From positions 2,930,068 to 2,994,067 of the forward strand of contig CAKZJV010000007.1 in assembly GCA_937120475.1 (NCBI GenBank): a stretch of DNA of 64,000 nucleotides. The letters are read 5' to 3'. How positions within the stretch are numbered: position 1 is the stretch's first letter; each line of letters opens with the position of its first letter. The translations under genes and the position numbers were made by a program. Of the stretch, positions 41,615-50,495 are shown piece by piece. Source of the DNA: an uncultured Cryomorphaceae bacterium. GTDB lineage: Bacteria; Bacteroidota; Bacteroidia; Flavobacteriales; Schleiferiaceae. The notes beneath the pieces are model-generated. The model did no database searches and was not told the DNA's origin. It saw only the letters and a list, made by a program, of their open reading frames with translations.

Positions 41615-42766
41615 CTAGTATTTTATCAATGGGATAGCTATTTGAAGACCTTTGGTCTCAGATTCTACCTTAACCAAGAAAATACCTGGTTTCCCATCCA
41701 GTCTCAAATCCATAGATTGACCACTGTAGAATGCCTTTGAAAAGATTGATTTCCCTGTAAAATCATATATTGTTACCGTTAATTTTTGATACATTATTAC
41801 GTCCAGATCGATGGTAAAATCCCCCTCTGTGGGATTTGGATAAACGGAAAGCTTGTTTTTCCAATCATGTTCTTTCAAACTAATACCGGTTAATACCTCA
41901 TAGCAGGCTGAAGTATCAACACAACCGTTTTGGGTAATTTCAACAGCAAAATTACCGTCTACGTTTGTTGTGTAGCTTTGATTGGTTTCGTTTGGGATAA
42001 TGGCAAAGTTTTTATTACAATCCAGCCATTGATAGAAAGCTCCTGACTCATTAGCAGTTAATGTCAAGGCTGATTTTGTAAGTGTCAAGTCAATGTTAAC
42101 AACGTTTAAATCTAATCTAACCACAGAGTCACATCCAACGGAGCTGGTCAGTGTATGAGTTGCTGTAGAGTCGGAAACGGTATAAGTCTGTCCATCAATC
42201 CATGTATAAGCCCCACAAGACTTTATTGTATCTACACCTCTAATGGTGTCTGATGCGTCAATGGTCATCCAGTATCTAAAATCTCTACAGCAGTAGGTTA
42301 AAAAACTGCTGGCATCATTAGGTATTGATGTGCCAAAAGTATGTGCTTGATAATAGACATCTTTAGTAACAGTAGTCGTTCGAAATGTATGGCGATTTCC
42401 TGCATCATAAACGGCCATTATCCAATAATCTCCGGCAGCTAATTGCGTGGGCGTTACTGATAATGAAATATTACCATTTGTTACCGTTCCCTGAACAGAT
42501 GAGGTGATCAGGTTGTTGGGAACTCCCGCGCTGTCTTCATATAATGCCATCTGAACATTGGCCAATGTGCCTCTGCCAAAGAGGTTGAGAGCTGTTATCG
42601 TTCCTCTGTAAGGAACGGTATATTTCACCCCAAGTAAAAAGTCCTCATGTAAAACATCTAAATTTGTGAAAGTCGCATTATGGTTTCCTACTTGATAGGT
42701 ACACTGAGCAGAAAGCTTAGGAGAAATAAAGCCTAGGCAAAGAAATATTAGGTGAAAACATCTCAT
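41615..42766 (-). CDS. Secreted T9SS substrate, unknown function
   Basis: 383 residues with signal peptide (MRCFHLIFLCLGFISPKLSAQ). The N-terminal half has a jelly-roll-like pattern (GKVKYTVPYRGTITALNLFG, SLSVTPTQLAAGDYWIMAVYD). Then a segment ADTIKSCGAYTWIDGQTYTVSDS followed by TSSVGCDSVVRLDLNV, as in Bacteroidota adhesin repeats. The end LSVYPNPTEGDFTIDLD ... IYDFTGKSIF ... GIFLVKVESE is a type A T9SS sorting domain. It is enclosed by two copies of the IS1-RHS junction. Confidence 0.85.
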   Translation of the reverse strand: MRCFHLIFLCLGFISPKLSAQCTYQVGNHNATFTNLDVLHEDFLLGVKYTVPYRGTITALNLFGRGTLANVQMALYEDSAGVPNNLITSSVQGTVTNGNISLSVTPTQLAAGDYWIMAVYDAGNRHTFRTTTVTKDVYYQAHTFGTSIPNDASSFLTYCCRDFRYWMTIDASDTIRGVDTIKSCGAYTWIDGQTYTVSDSTATHTLTSSVGCDSVVRLDLNVVNIDLTLTKSALTLTANESGAFYQWLDCNKNFAIIPNETNQSYTTNVDGNFAVEITQNGCVDTSACYEVLTGISLKEHDWKNKLSVYPNPTEGDFTIDLDVIMYQKLTVTIYDFTGKSIFSKAFYSGQSMDLRLDGKPGIFLVKVESETKGLQIAIPLIKY

Positions 42767-42865
42767 TGAAATTAAAGCTATTAATTAGTAAGTAAATTCA
42801 GGGCATACGAAGATAGGCATTGAAACTTGAAAGCAAGAGTAATTTCTCTTTTGGTGATTCAGCCA

Positions 42866-42933
42866 CGGAAAACATTTGCTATTCCAAAAGCATCATCATG
42901 CTAACTGCCTCTTTGAAGGTTTACCTTTGGGGT
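42866..42933 (+). pseudogene. IS1 transposase 3' remnant
   Basis: Reads KTICYSKSIIMLTASLKVYLWG and a stop, against KTICYSKSINMLIACLKIYFWG at the end of the intact transposase. No upstream part remains. Its downstream sequence also matches the intact copy, up to and through the RHS fragment. Confidence 0.75.
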
Positions 42934-42984
42934 TAATTTTGAAATAGTTCTTTGAAACAGTAAACCTGCTTAGGGTGCTAGGTC

Positions 42985-43053
42985 TCCCGGGTGACGATGC
43001 TAGTGAACACACTCAATAGTAGAGATTATAGGTATAGTTTCCAAGGGCAGTAA
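42985..43053 (+). pseudogene. Second, more decayed RHS core fragment
   Basis: Base-by-base similar to 41328-41399 but with stops: GGTGACGATGC for GGATGACCATGCC, and GATTATAGGTATAG for the DYRYG codons. The sequence from 42866 to 43053 is thus a degenerate copy of 41207-41399. Confidence 0.65.
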
Positions 43054-43119
43054 ACAGATACTGTTCCGCCCCAAGCCAGGCTTTTTTATTTTTGCCCAAA
43101 TACAAACTGTTCTGGCTTC

Positions 43120-43869
43120 ATGCTGAAAACGCTTCTCACGGGTTTGCTATTGAGTCCGTTTTGGTTGTACTCCCAAATTGTTAACATCGAATCACTGCGG
43201 CTGCAAAAGGATTCCAGTGGTTTAAGTGGCCAGGAGATATTCAACTTTAAGATTACCCGTAATACCACCCGTCTTTATGAAATTAACAATAACCTGGCTG
43301 TACAGTACCGGCAATCCAGGCATATTGTGCTTTTTCTGAGTAACCTCAATTTTACATTCAGTGAGAATACTGATTTTGAACGTAATGGCTTTTTTCATGC
43401 CCGCTACAATTACGTCCAAAACGATTGGCTTACCTACGAGTATTTCAATCAATACCAAATCGATATCCCTCTACGCATTAAAGAAAGAATACTCACCGGG
43501 CTGGGCCCGCGTTTCTCTTTCCTCAATAAAAAGCCGGTAAAATTCATATTGGGCACACTTGTTATGTATGAGTATGACGAGGAGTTAAGGAATGATATCG
43601 TCCATCGCGATTTCCGGTTGAGCTCCTATATTTCATTAGGCTACAAAAATGAGAGGCAAAGCCTTACCGCCCTAGTGTATTATCAGCCCCGCCTTGACTT
43701 TTGGTCAGATTTCCGAACCTCAGGGCAATTGCAGTGGTTGGTGAAAGTGTGGAAAGGCTTTGCCCTGAATATTACTGGGGTTTTAGCCTATGATGCATTT
43801 CCGGTGGAAGACGCGGCTATTCCCCAGCTTACCTATAAGCTGCTAAACGGTGTTAGTTACACTTTTTAA
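43120..43869 (+). CDS. DUF481-type outer membrane protein
   Basis: 249 residues with signal peptide (MLKTLLTGLLLSPFWLYSQ). Repeated amphipathic strands ending in aromatic residues (FNFKITRNTTRLYEI, VLFLSNLNFTFSENT, RLSSYISLGYKNERQSL) and a final KLLNGVSYTF fit the DUF481/YdiY beta-barrel family. The C-terminal Phe is as in outer-membrane barrels. Role in the family: salt- or stress-induced, exact function unknown. Confidence 0.75.
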   Translation: MLKTLLTGLLLSPFWLYSQIVNIESLRLQKDSSGLSGQEIFNFKITRNTTRLYEINNNLAVQYRQSRHIVLFLSNLNFTFSENTDFERNGFFHARYNYVQNDWLTYEYFNQYQIDIPLRIKERILTGLGPRFSFLNKKPVKFILGTLVMYEYDEELRNDIVHRDFRLSSYISLGYKNERQSLTALVYYQPRLDFWSDFRTSGQLQWLVKVWKGFALNITGVLAYDAFPVEDAAIPQLTYKLLNGVSYTF

Positions 43870-43870
43870 A

Positions 43871-44446
43871 TCAAAACAATACCAGGTCTCTTGAATTAAT
43901 AAGGTCTTGCAGCTCCGGGGGCACTCCGAAGTGAGTTTCCTTAAAGTGGTCTAACTCATCTTTGGTTTCCTCCGAAAGAAGCCCGGCAATAATTTCCATA
44001 GCCTCATCACTTAACATAAAGGCATTGGAACCCTGTATCAGGTGTTTTTCCCGGCAGTAGGCATAAATCTGAAAAGACTTTACGTCCTCCATCCTTTTTC
44101 CGGTAAGCATACAATAGCCGGTAGCATTGTTTCCCCGTACCAGGCCTTGAGTCATGGCCTCGAATGTATTTTGCCGTACCTGGGTGCTTTGTAAAAGTTC
44201 GTCTATTTTGTTGCGCGACTCCTTCGAAAGACTCTGCCGGGCCTTCATCGCACAATCCATGCAAATGGCATATTCAAAAACAACTTCACGGCCGTCCACC
44301 TCCGGAAAAATACGTACCGCTTTTTCAATCATATAGTCGCAGTCACCCAAATGCAGATCGCGTTCACAAATCTTGCAATTGCGAAAAGCCTCTGTTTCGC
44401 TGTTTTCGAAAAACTCCGAGGGAATAGGGGGATGCTCATCACTCAT
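43871..44446 (-). CDS. Cytoplasmic zinc-ribbon-like hypothetical protein
   Basis: 191 residues. CKICERDLHLGDCDYM and YAICMDCAMKARQ supply two Cys pairs at the N-terminus. The rest is helical (NKIDELLQSTQVRQNTFEAM, LSEETKDELDHFKET) and ends PPELQDLINSRDLVLF. No named family; conserved-looking, no signal peptide. Converges with the DUF481 gene with one base between stops. Confidence 0.7.
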   Translation of the reverse strand: MSDEHPPIPSEFFENSETEAFRNCKICERDLHLGDCDYMIEKAVRIFPEVDGREVVFEYAICMDCAMKARQSLSKESRNKIDELLQSTQVRQNTFEAMTQGLVRGNNATGYCMLTGKRMEDVKSFQIYAYCREKHLIQGSNAFMLSDEAMEIIAGLLSEETKDELDHFKETHFGVPPELQDLINSRDLVLF

Positions 44447-44685
44447 AAATTCCTAAATACTTTATAAAAGCTAAGGGTTCGAAAAGTAAATAAAAATTGA
44501 TCAACAAAAAGAAGAAAATGGAAAAATCTTAAAATGGGAAAAACAGACTGTAATGTCCTTTATTGGGAATGGAAATTAAAGTCCTTGAGGCCCATAGCTT
44601 TGATAATCAATTTTTTAAATTTATGGATTAGAGTTGGTACCACACTTGTTTGGGAGTACTTTCGGTTTTTGAAAGTGAACATCAG

Positions 44686-47600
44686 ATGATAAAAATCTAT
44701 TCTAAATATATATTGGCGGTTTTAGTGTTGCTCAATATCACTGCAATGGCGGAAGGCACGAAGGACCTGAGGCCTACCAATAGTGATTATGGGTTCCTGA
44801 ATCCCTGGGATTGGGGTGGAGAGTTTGCCACCTACAACGCCCCGGCCAATAGAAGGTTATACGTGCACGTAAAGGACCACACCAAGGAGCGGATCTACCT
44901 GGGGTTCAAAGCACAGGCTAACCCCGCCTATTTTCGCATAAAGCGCCCCAATGGGACCATCATATCAGGGCCTCACTTAATTCCGAATACAGCAGGCAGC
45001 AAAGGTTATATTGACAGCTATGCTGAAGCTGCGGCTGGCCCCAGAAAGTTTAATCCGGCCGGTTATGTGGCGGTTTCGGTTGATCCGGATATAAATGGTG
45101 ATTACTACGTGGAAATTAACCAGGGAGACCCGGTGGTCAAAGCCTCACCACCCGCTGGAAACGGGGGGTATCGTTATCCCTTTTTCGATGTTACTGTGGC
45201 GGACACCACCACCAATACCATTCATGAAGGCAGGCTTTGGGCCCGTTTATGGGCCTTGAGTACCGGTAACCAAAACCAAAATTATAAAGCCAAGATGTAT
45301 GTGCTCCGCGATGATAGTATTCGCTTCGAAGTAGATTACAACGGTATTGATCCCTTCGGTTTTGGTATTATTTCAAATTCTTACGGTATAACCAGTACGG
45401 GTGATTACCTGGAGGACCGCAAGAGTACATCGCAGCCAAAATATACCCAGGGAACCGTACCTTATTTGCCGGAGCATAAAATTTTCCTCAATCCACCGGA
45501 CGAAAGCATTTACCCCTTTCCCACCACCTTGCCTACACTTAATGTATCGGCAAGTGCCGATGGCCTTATAACTGGTTGTATAAGTACCGGCTATTGTATT
45601 AATATCAGTGCTACCAAACCGGGGCAAACCGAGGTAAAGCTAGACTTGGATGGTACCCCCGGCTACCAGGCAGGGGGAAGGGACCGCGTTGTGTATGGAC
45701 AAATTACCCAGGGCAATAATTGCGTTTTCTGGGATGGACGCGATGGAATTGGTGATACCGCTTTTTCCGCCAATATTGAGATCAATTACAAATACGAGGC
45801 AGGGCTTATCCATATCCCGATATACGATGCCGAAAATCACTCAGCAGGCTACATATTTTCGAACCTACAGGCCAACGGCCAACGTGATACCCTTAAGCTT
45901 TATTGGGATGACACCAATTTTAACTCCAGCATTGGTGGGCGAAACCTTACCGGTTGTACCGTGCCCTGCCGTAACTGGGTACTCAATTACGGTAATGAAC
46001 GCTTTTTGAATACCTGGAGCTTTGCCTACGATCAAACCATAAACCTGAGCAATATCCAGTTTGAATTCTGTCCGCCTGAAGTGATCAACGATTCCGTTGT
46101 GGTGGATCAGGGTAAACCCACGGTGATAAGGCCGCTGCAAAACGACCTTGCCCCGCTTAACCAGTTTGACCCGGCTAGCTTTTTAATTACCTGCGGACCT
46201 AGTTTCGGAAACGCTACCATAAACAGTAACAATCAAATTGTATATACCTCGAATGCAGGATATATGGGGCCGGACTCCATCTGTTACCGGATTTGCGATA
46301 CTGCCAATCCTGCCAGTTGTGATACGGCTATTATTTACATTGATGTACAGGACATTAACCAGCCCCCGGCCGGTGGAACCGTAAATAATCAACCGGTAAA
46401 CAATAAAATATCTACTACCTTAAGTACTCCGGAAGATCAACCTCTGGACATCTGTATCCAGTGGATTGAAGTAGAAGGGGATGATGTTATTGCCTCTTCG
46501 CTATTAAACTCGCCCAATCACGGAACGGTAACTAATTTTGCGGACGGGGACTCCTGCTTCACCTACATCCCTAACGCCAACTACAATGGTCCGGATACTA
46601 TTAAAGTGTTGCTGTGTGACGATATAACGCCACCGGCCTGTGATACTTTATTTATACCCATAAACGTAACCCCCGTTAACGACCCTCCGGTGGTAGTTTC
46701 GGCCAACACCATACCGGTGCAAAATGATACGATCCGAACCATTACCCTTAACGAAGATACCCCCCGCCAAATCTGTTTCACGGGCACTGATGTTGACCTG
46801 GGTGACCTGGGTGATATAACCATTTTAAATATAGCACCAACCAACGGGACCATTAGCGGTTTAGGTACCGGTAATAAATGCGTTACGTACACTCCGGCCC
46901 TCAATTACCATGGTCCGGATAAGTTTACCGTATCCTATTGCGATAATGGCACCCCGCAATTGTGCGACCAGGTAACGGTAATACTCAATGTGCTACCGGT
47001 TAACGACCCGCCTGTGGCCGTGAATGACACCTTGTTCCTCGATCCATTAGAGTCCGGGTGTGTAGCCATTCTGGATAATGACTCGGACGTTGAAACACCC
47101 AATTCAGGATTGACCTTCTCTATTGTAGGCTCGCCCAATCGTGGGATAGCCATTATTAATGGTGATAGTATTTGTTATACTCCCAATGCGGGTTATAACC
47201 TTGGCCTGGATTCAGTAATTTACAGTGTTTGTGACGGAGGCAGCCCTGTGCTATGCCGTCAGGCAGTGTTGCTCATCTCCATACCCAAAAGTCAGGTAGC
47301 TCCCTTTGCTTTTGACGATGCAGCTACTACTCCGGAAGATGTTGCTGTGACCATCAATTTCCTGAAGAACGATTTCGATCCGAATCTCGATCCGATTACC
47401 CCAACTATTTTGAGTGGGCCTTTCAATGGCTCCGCCAATATTGTGGGTAAAAACCTCATTTACACACCGAACCCCAACTTCAACGGTTTAGATAGCATAC
47501 AGTATTATATATGTGACAACCGTACTCCACCCCTATGTGACACGGCCTGGGTGCGCATTAATGTAACCCCCGTTCCTGACCCGCCTTTTGTAGATGACGG

Positions 47601-49548
47601 TACCGGTAACCCATTAAACCGCGCCACTTATACCATCAATGAAGATACGCCCATTACCATCTGTTTTAATGTTTCCGATCCTGATGGGGGGCAAACGGTT
47701 GATGTAACCCAGGTTACACCTTTTGTAAGTTTAGGTCAAAGTACCGGTTTGAACGATAACGATACTTGCTTTACCTACACGCCAAACCTGAATGTAAATG
47801 GTGTGGATTCATTAATCGTTTTCATTTGTGATAATGATGTTCCAGCCAACTGTAGCCAGGTGGTAGTGGTGATTAACATCAACCCGGTAAACGATCCTCC
47901 ACAAGCGATCAATGATTCTGTAAGCACCGGTGAAAACATCCCGGTAAACATTTCACCTCTTGCCAATGACAATGATGTGGCCGATTTAAGCCCGCTGGAT
48001 GTGGCCAGCCTTCAAGTAATTACCCCACCGGTTAACGGCAGTGTCACGGTAAATGCCAACGGTTCCATGGATTATACACCCGCCACGGGCTTTTCAGGGC
48101 GCGACAGTATCCAGTACCGGATTTGCGACCAGGGTGTACCCTTACCGGCCCTTTGCAGCACTGCGTGGATATACATCACCATCGATCCTATTAACGACCC
48201 ACCCGTAGCGGTTGATGATAATGTTAATACTTCCATAGGTCAGGGCATAACTATAAATGTGTTGGATAACGATAGTGACCCGGAAGGAGATATACTTTCC
48301 GTTACACAACTTACCCAGCCTTTCAATGGAACAATAGCCTTCAATAACGGAGTGGTTAACTACCAACCCAATGCCGGGTATTGTGGTAAGGATAGCGTTC
48401 GCTATGCCGTGTGCGATAACGGATCTCCGGTTTTGTGCGATACCGCCTGGATCAGGATATTCATCGTTCCTCTGGATAATGACCGTGATAGCCTGGCCAA
48501 CTCGTACGAAACCCTTACCCGCGATACCGATGGTGATGGAGTATTGAATTACCTGGATCCGGACTCCGATAACGATGGTATTCCCGATTGGGTAGAGGCC
48601 ATGCCGATGAGTGGTGATAAATGTAATCCACTGGCCTTCGACTTTGATGGTGACGGTACCCCGGATTACCTGGATCAAGACTCCGATAATGATGGTATTC
48701 CCGATTGGGCTGAACGTTCTCTGGCCATAGTGGAACCCAGCGGGGTTGATGCTAACGGTAACGGTATTGACGATGCCTTTGAAGGCCCGAATGGCCGCCT
48801 GGAAACTAACCCCTACGATCGTGACGGTGATGGCAATCCTGATTTTCGCGATACGGATTCCGATAATGACGGTATTCCCGACTGGGTAGAAGGAGCCATC
48901 GATTGGAAACCCCCAACCGGTATTGATTCCGATGGTGATGGTATTGACGATGCCTGGGATCCGGATATTCCTGGAAATACCGGTTTGTACGGTATTCCTG
49001 TAGATACTAACAATGATGGGGTGCCCGACTTTCGCGATCTGGATAGTGATGGCGATGGAATACCGGATACCGATGAAAAAGGACCTGTGGGTAATATTCC
49101 TATAGATTCCGATAATGATGGTGTACCCGATTTCCGCGATACCGATTCGGATAATGACGGCATCTCCGATGGTTCGGAAGGTGGTGAAGATTGTGACGAA
49201 GACGGTATCCCCAATTACCTGGATCCTGATGCGTGCATACCGGCAATTCCTTCGGGCTTCTCACCTAATGGGGATGATGTAAATGACACTTTCATCATAC
49301 CCGGCTACAGCGGGACTGATCCTGCCAACCTGGCCATAGATTATCCTAATAATTCACTGAAGATTTTCAATCGTTGGGGCAATGAAGTGTTCAACCTGCA
49401 ACCCTATGATAATTCCTGGGGAGGGCAAACCAATGTTAAAGGCGTGTTTGGCAGTGAAGAATATCTGCCCACCGGAACTTATTTCTATGTATTTGACCTG
49501 GGTATAGATACCACGCCTATTACCGGTTACATTCACTTAAAAAGATAA
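44686..49548 (+). CDS. Giant adhesin with cadherin-like and TSP3 repeats and gliding-type C-terminal domain
   Basis: 1620 residues from ATG 44686 (signal peptide ILAVLVLLNITAMAEG). After an N-terminal beta domain of about 450 residues come many Big/VCBS-cadherin-like repeats, each with a VNDPPVAVND-type start and a NYNGPDTIKVLLCD-type end. Then Ca2+-binding thrombospondin type 3 repeats (DSDNDGIPDWVE, six or more) and a C-terminal CHU_C/gliding-motility-associated domain: IPSGFSPNGDDVNDTFIIPG ... LKIFNRWGNEVF ... GTYFYVFDL. CHU_C is a type B T9SS signal, so it is exported and surface-bound with the PorP/SprF and OmpA proteins encoded next. Overlaps porP by one base. Confidence 0.92.
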   Translation: MIKIYSKYILAVLVLLNITAMAEGTKDLRPTNSDYGFLNPWDWGGEFATYNAPANRRLYVHVKDHTKERIYLGFKAQANPAYFRIKRPNGTIISGPHLIPNTAGSKGYIDSYAEAAAGPRKFNPAGYVAVSVDPDINGDYYVEINQGDPVVKASPPAGNGGYRYPFFDVTVADTTTNTIHEGRLWARLWALSTGNQNQNYKAKMYVLRDDSIRFEVDYNGIDPFGFGIISNSYGITSTGDYLEDRKSTSQPKYTQGTVPYLPEHKIFLNPPDESIYPFPTTLPTLNVSASADGLITGCISTGYCINISATKPGQTEVKLDLDGTPGYQAGGRDRVVYGQITQGNNCVFWDGRDGIGDTAFSANIEINYKYEAGLIHIPIYDAENHSAGYIFSNLQANGQRDTLKLYWDDTNFNSSIGGRNLTGCTVPCRNWVLNYGNERFLNTWSFAYDQTINLSNIQFEFCPPEVINDSVVVDQGKPTVIRPLQNDLAPLNQFDPASFLITCGPSFGNATINSNNQIVYTSNAGYMGPDSICYRICDTANPASCDTAIIYIDVQDINQPPAGGTVNNQPVNNKISTTLSTPEDQPLDICIQWIEVEGDDVIASSLLNSPNHGTVTNFADGDSCFTYIPNANYNGPDTIKVLLCDDITPPACDTLFIPINVTPVNDPPVVVSANTIPVQNDTIRTITLNEDTPRQICFTGTDVDLGDLGDITILNIAPTNGTISGLGTGNKCVTYTPALNYHGPDKFTVSYCDNGTPQLCDQVTVILNVLPVNDPPVAVNDTLFLDPLESGCVAILDNDSDVETPNSGLTFSIVGSPNRGIAIINGDSICYTPNAGYNLGLDSVIYSVCDGGSPVLCRQAVLLISIPKSQVAPFAFDDAATTPEDVAVTINFLKNDFDPNLDPITPTILSGPFNGSANIVGKNLIYTPNPNFNGLDSIQYYICDNRTPPLCDTAWVRINVTPVPDPPFVDDGTGNPLNRATYTINEDTPITICFNVSDPDGGQTVDVTQVTPFVSLGQSTGLNDNDTCFTYTPNLNVNGVDSLIVFICDNDVPANCSQVVVVININPVNDPPQAINDSVSTGENIPVNISPLANDNDVADLSPLDVASLQVITPPVNGSVTVNANGSMDYTPATGFSGRDSIQYRICDQGVPLPALCSTAWIYITIDPINDPPVAVDDNVNTSIGQGITINVLDNDSDPEGDILSVTQLTQPFNGTIAFNNGVVNYQPNAGYCGKDSVRYAVCDNGSPVLCDTAWIRIFIVPLDNDRDSLANSYETLTRDTDGDGVLNYLDPDSDNDGIPDWVEAMPMSGDKCNPLAFDFDGDGTPDYLDQDSDNDGIPDWAERSLAIVEPSGVDANGNGIDDAFEGPNGRLETNPYDRDGDGNPDFRDTDSDNDGIPDWVEGAIDWKPPTGIDSDGDGIDDAWDPDIPGNTGLYGIPVDTNNDGVPDFRDLDSDGDGIPDTDEKGPVGNIPIDSDNDGVPDFRDTDSDNDGISDGSEGGEDCDEDGIPNYLDPDACIPAIPSGFSPNGDDVNDTFIIPGYSGTDPANLAIDYPNNSLKIFNRWGNEVFNLQPYDNSWGGQTNVKGVFGSEEYLPTGTYFYVFDLGIDTTPITGYIHLKR
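48490..49240 (+). repeat. Thrombospondin type 3 coding repeats
   Basis: Within the giant adhesin: repeated units encoding D-S/T-D-x-D-G-I/V-P-D with variants (DTDGDGVLNYLDPDSDNDGI, DSDNDGIPDWVEG, DTNNDGVPDFRD). In DNA the units share GATTCCGATAATGA(C/T)GG with near-identical copies, so recombination or assembly collapse is possible here. Confidence 0.85.
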
Positions 49549-50483
49549 TGGCAGTGAAAAGAATTATTTTTTCGGGTATAGTATTTCTGGCTTTGTTGGG
49601 CTCGGTTGTAGCCCAGCAAGACCCGCTATACACCCAATATCGCAATAATATGCTTTCCGTAAACCCTGCCTATGCCGGCAGCCGGGAAGCTCTTACCGTG
49701 GCTCTGCTTCACCGCAGCCAGTGGGTGGGCATCAACGGTGCTCCTACCACCCAAACCCTTACAGTACACGGGCCCCTGGTAAACCCAAACCTTGGTTTTG
49801 GGGCTTCTTTGGTTCACGATGTTATCGGGCCTACCCGAACTACCGGTCTTTACGGTGACCTTAGCGGGCGTGTAAAGCTTACCGAAAATGGTTACCTGGC
49901 AGGAGGTATAAAGCTGGGCATTAACTTTTTTAGCTCCAATCTAACTACGGTTGAAACCGGAACCCAGGGCGATGCAGCCTTTGGCCAGAATACCAGTAGC
50001 GTTTTACCTAACCTGGGTTTTGGAGTGTACTATTATTCACCCTCCTTTTACCTGGGTGTGAGTGCTCCCAAGCTTATCCAAAATGTTTTGTATGCGGATA
50101 ACCTGCCCTCCGGTGAGGTGTTTGAGGTTACGGAGAAGAGGCATTATTTTGCCATTGCCGGGGTAATACTCGAGTTGAATCCTAACCTTAAATTCAGGCC
50201 CTCGGTATTGGCTCGTTTAGTGGATGGTGCACCCAATTCGCTGGATTTGACCGGTTCCTTCATTTTTGCCGATAAATTCTGGATTGGAGCTTTTTACCGT
50301 TACCAGGAGTCGCTGGGAATGTTGGTAGATTACAATTTTACTCCGCAATTAAAAGTGGGTTACTCTTATGACTATACCCTAACCGAGTTGCAGAATTACA
50401 ACTCAGGCTCCCACGAAATTTCCGTAACCTATGATTTCATCTTTAACGATGCTAAGAAAATCAAGTCACCACGATATTTCTAG
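49548..50483 (+). CDS. PorP/SprF family T9SS membrane protein
   Basis: 311 residues, signal peptide (IIFSGIVFLALLGSVVAQQ). Family signature near the start: DPLYTQYRNNMLSVNPAYAGSRE, then HRSQWVGINGAP, GFGASLVHDVIGPT, and a barrel ending SHEISVTYDFIF. PorP/SprF proteins anchor CHU_C-type adhesins to the outer membrane after T9SS export. The gene overlaps the adhesin stop and precedes the OmpA gene, the standard triad. Confidence 0.93.
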   Translation: MAVKRIIFSGIVFLALLGSVVAQQDPLYTQYRNNMLSVNPAYAGSREALTVALLHRSQWVGINGAPTTQTLTVHGPLVNPNLGFGASLVHDVIGPTRTTGLYGDLSGRVKLTENGYLAGGIKLGINFFSSNLTTVETGTQGDAAFGQNTSSVLPNLGFGVYYYSPSFYLGVSAPKLIQNVLYADNLPSGEVFEVTEKRHYFAIAGVILELNPNLKFRPSVLARLVDGAPNSLDLTGSFIFADKFWIGAFYRYQESLGMLVDYNFTPQLKVGYSYDYTLTELQNYNSGSHEISVTYDFIFNDAKKIKSPRYF

Positions 50484-50495
50484 ATGACTTTAAAC

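Noticed and set aside
48142-49214. Minus-strand frames in the adhesin repeats (Ser/Pro-rich)
   Set aside because: Low-complexity shadows of the repeated Asp-rich plus-strand coding sequence.
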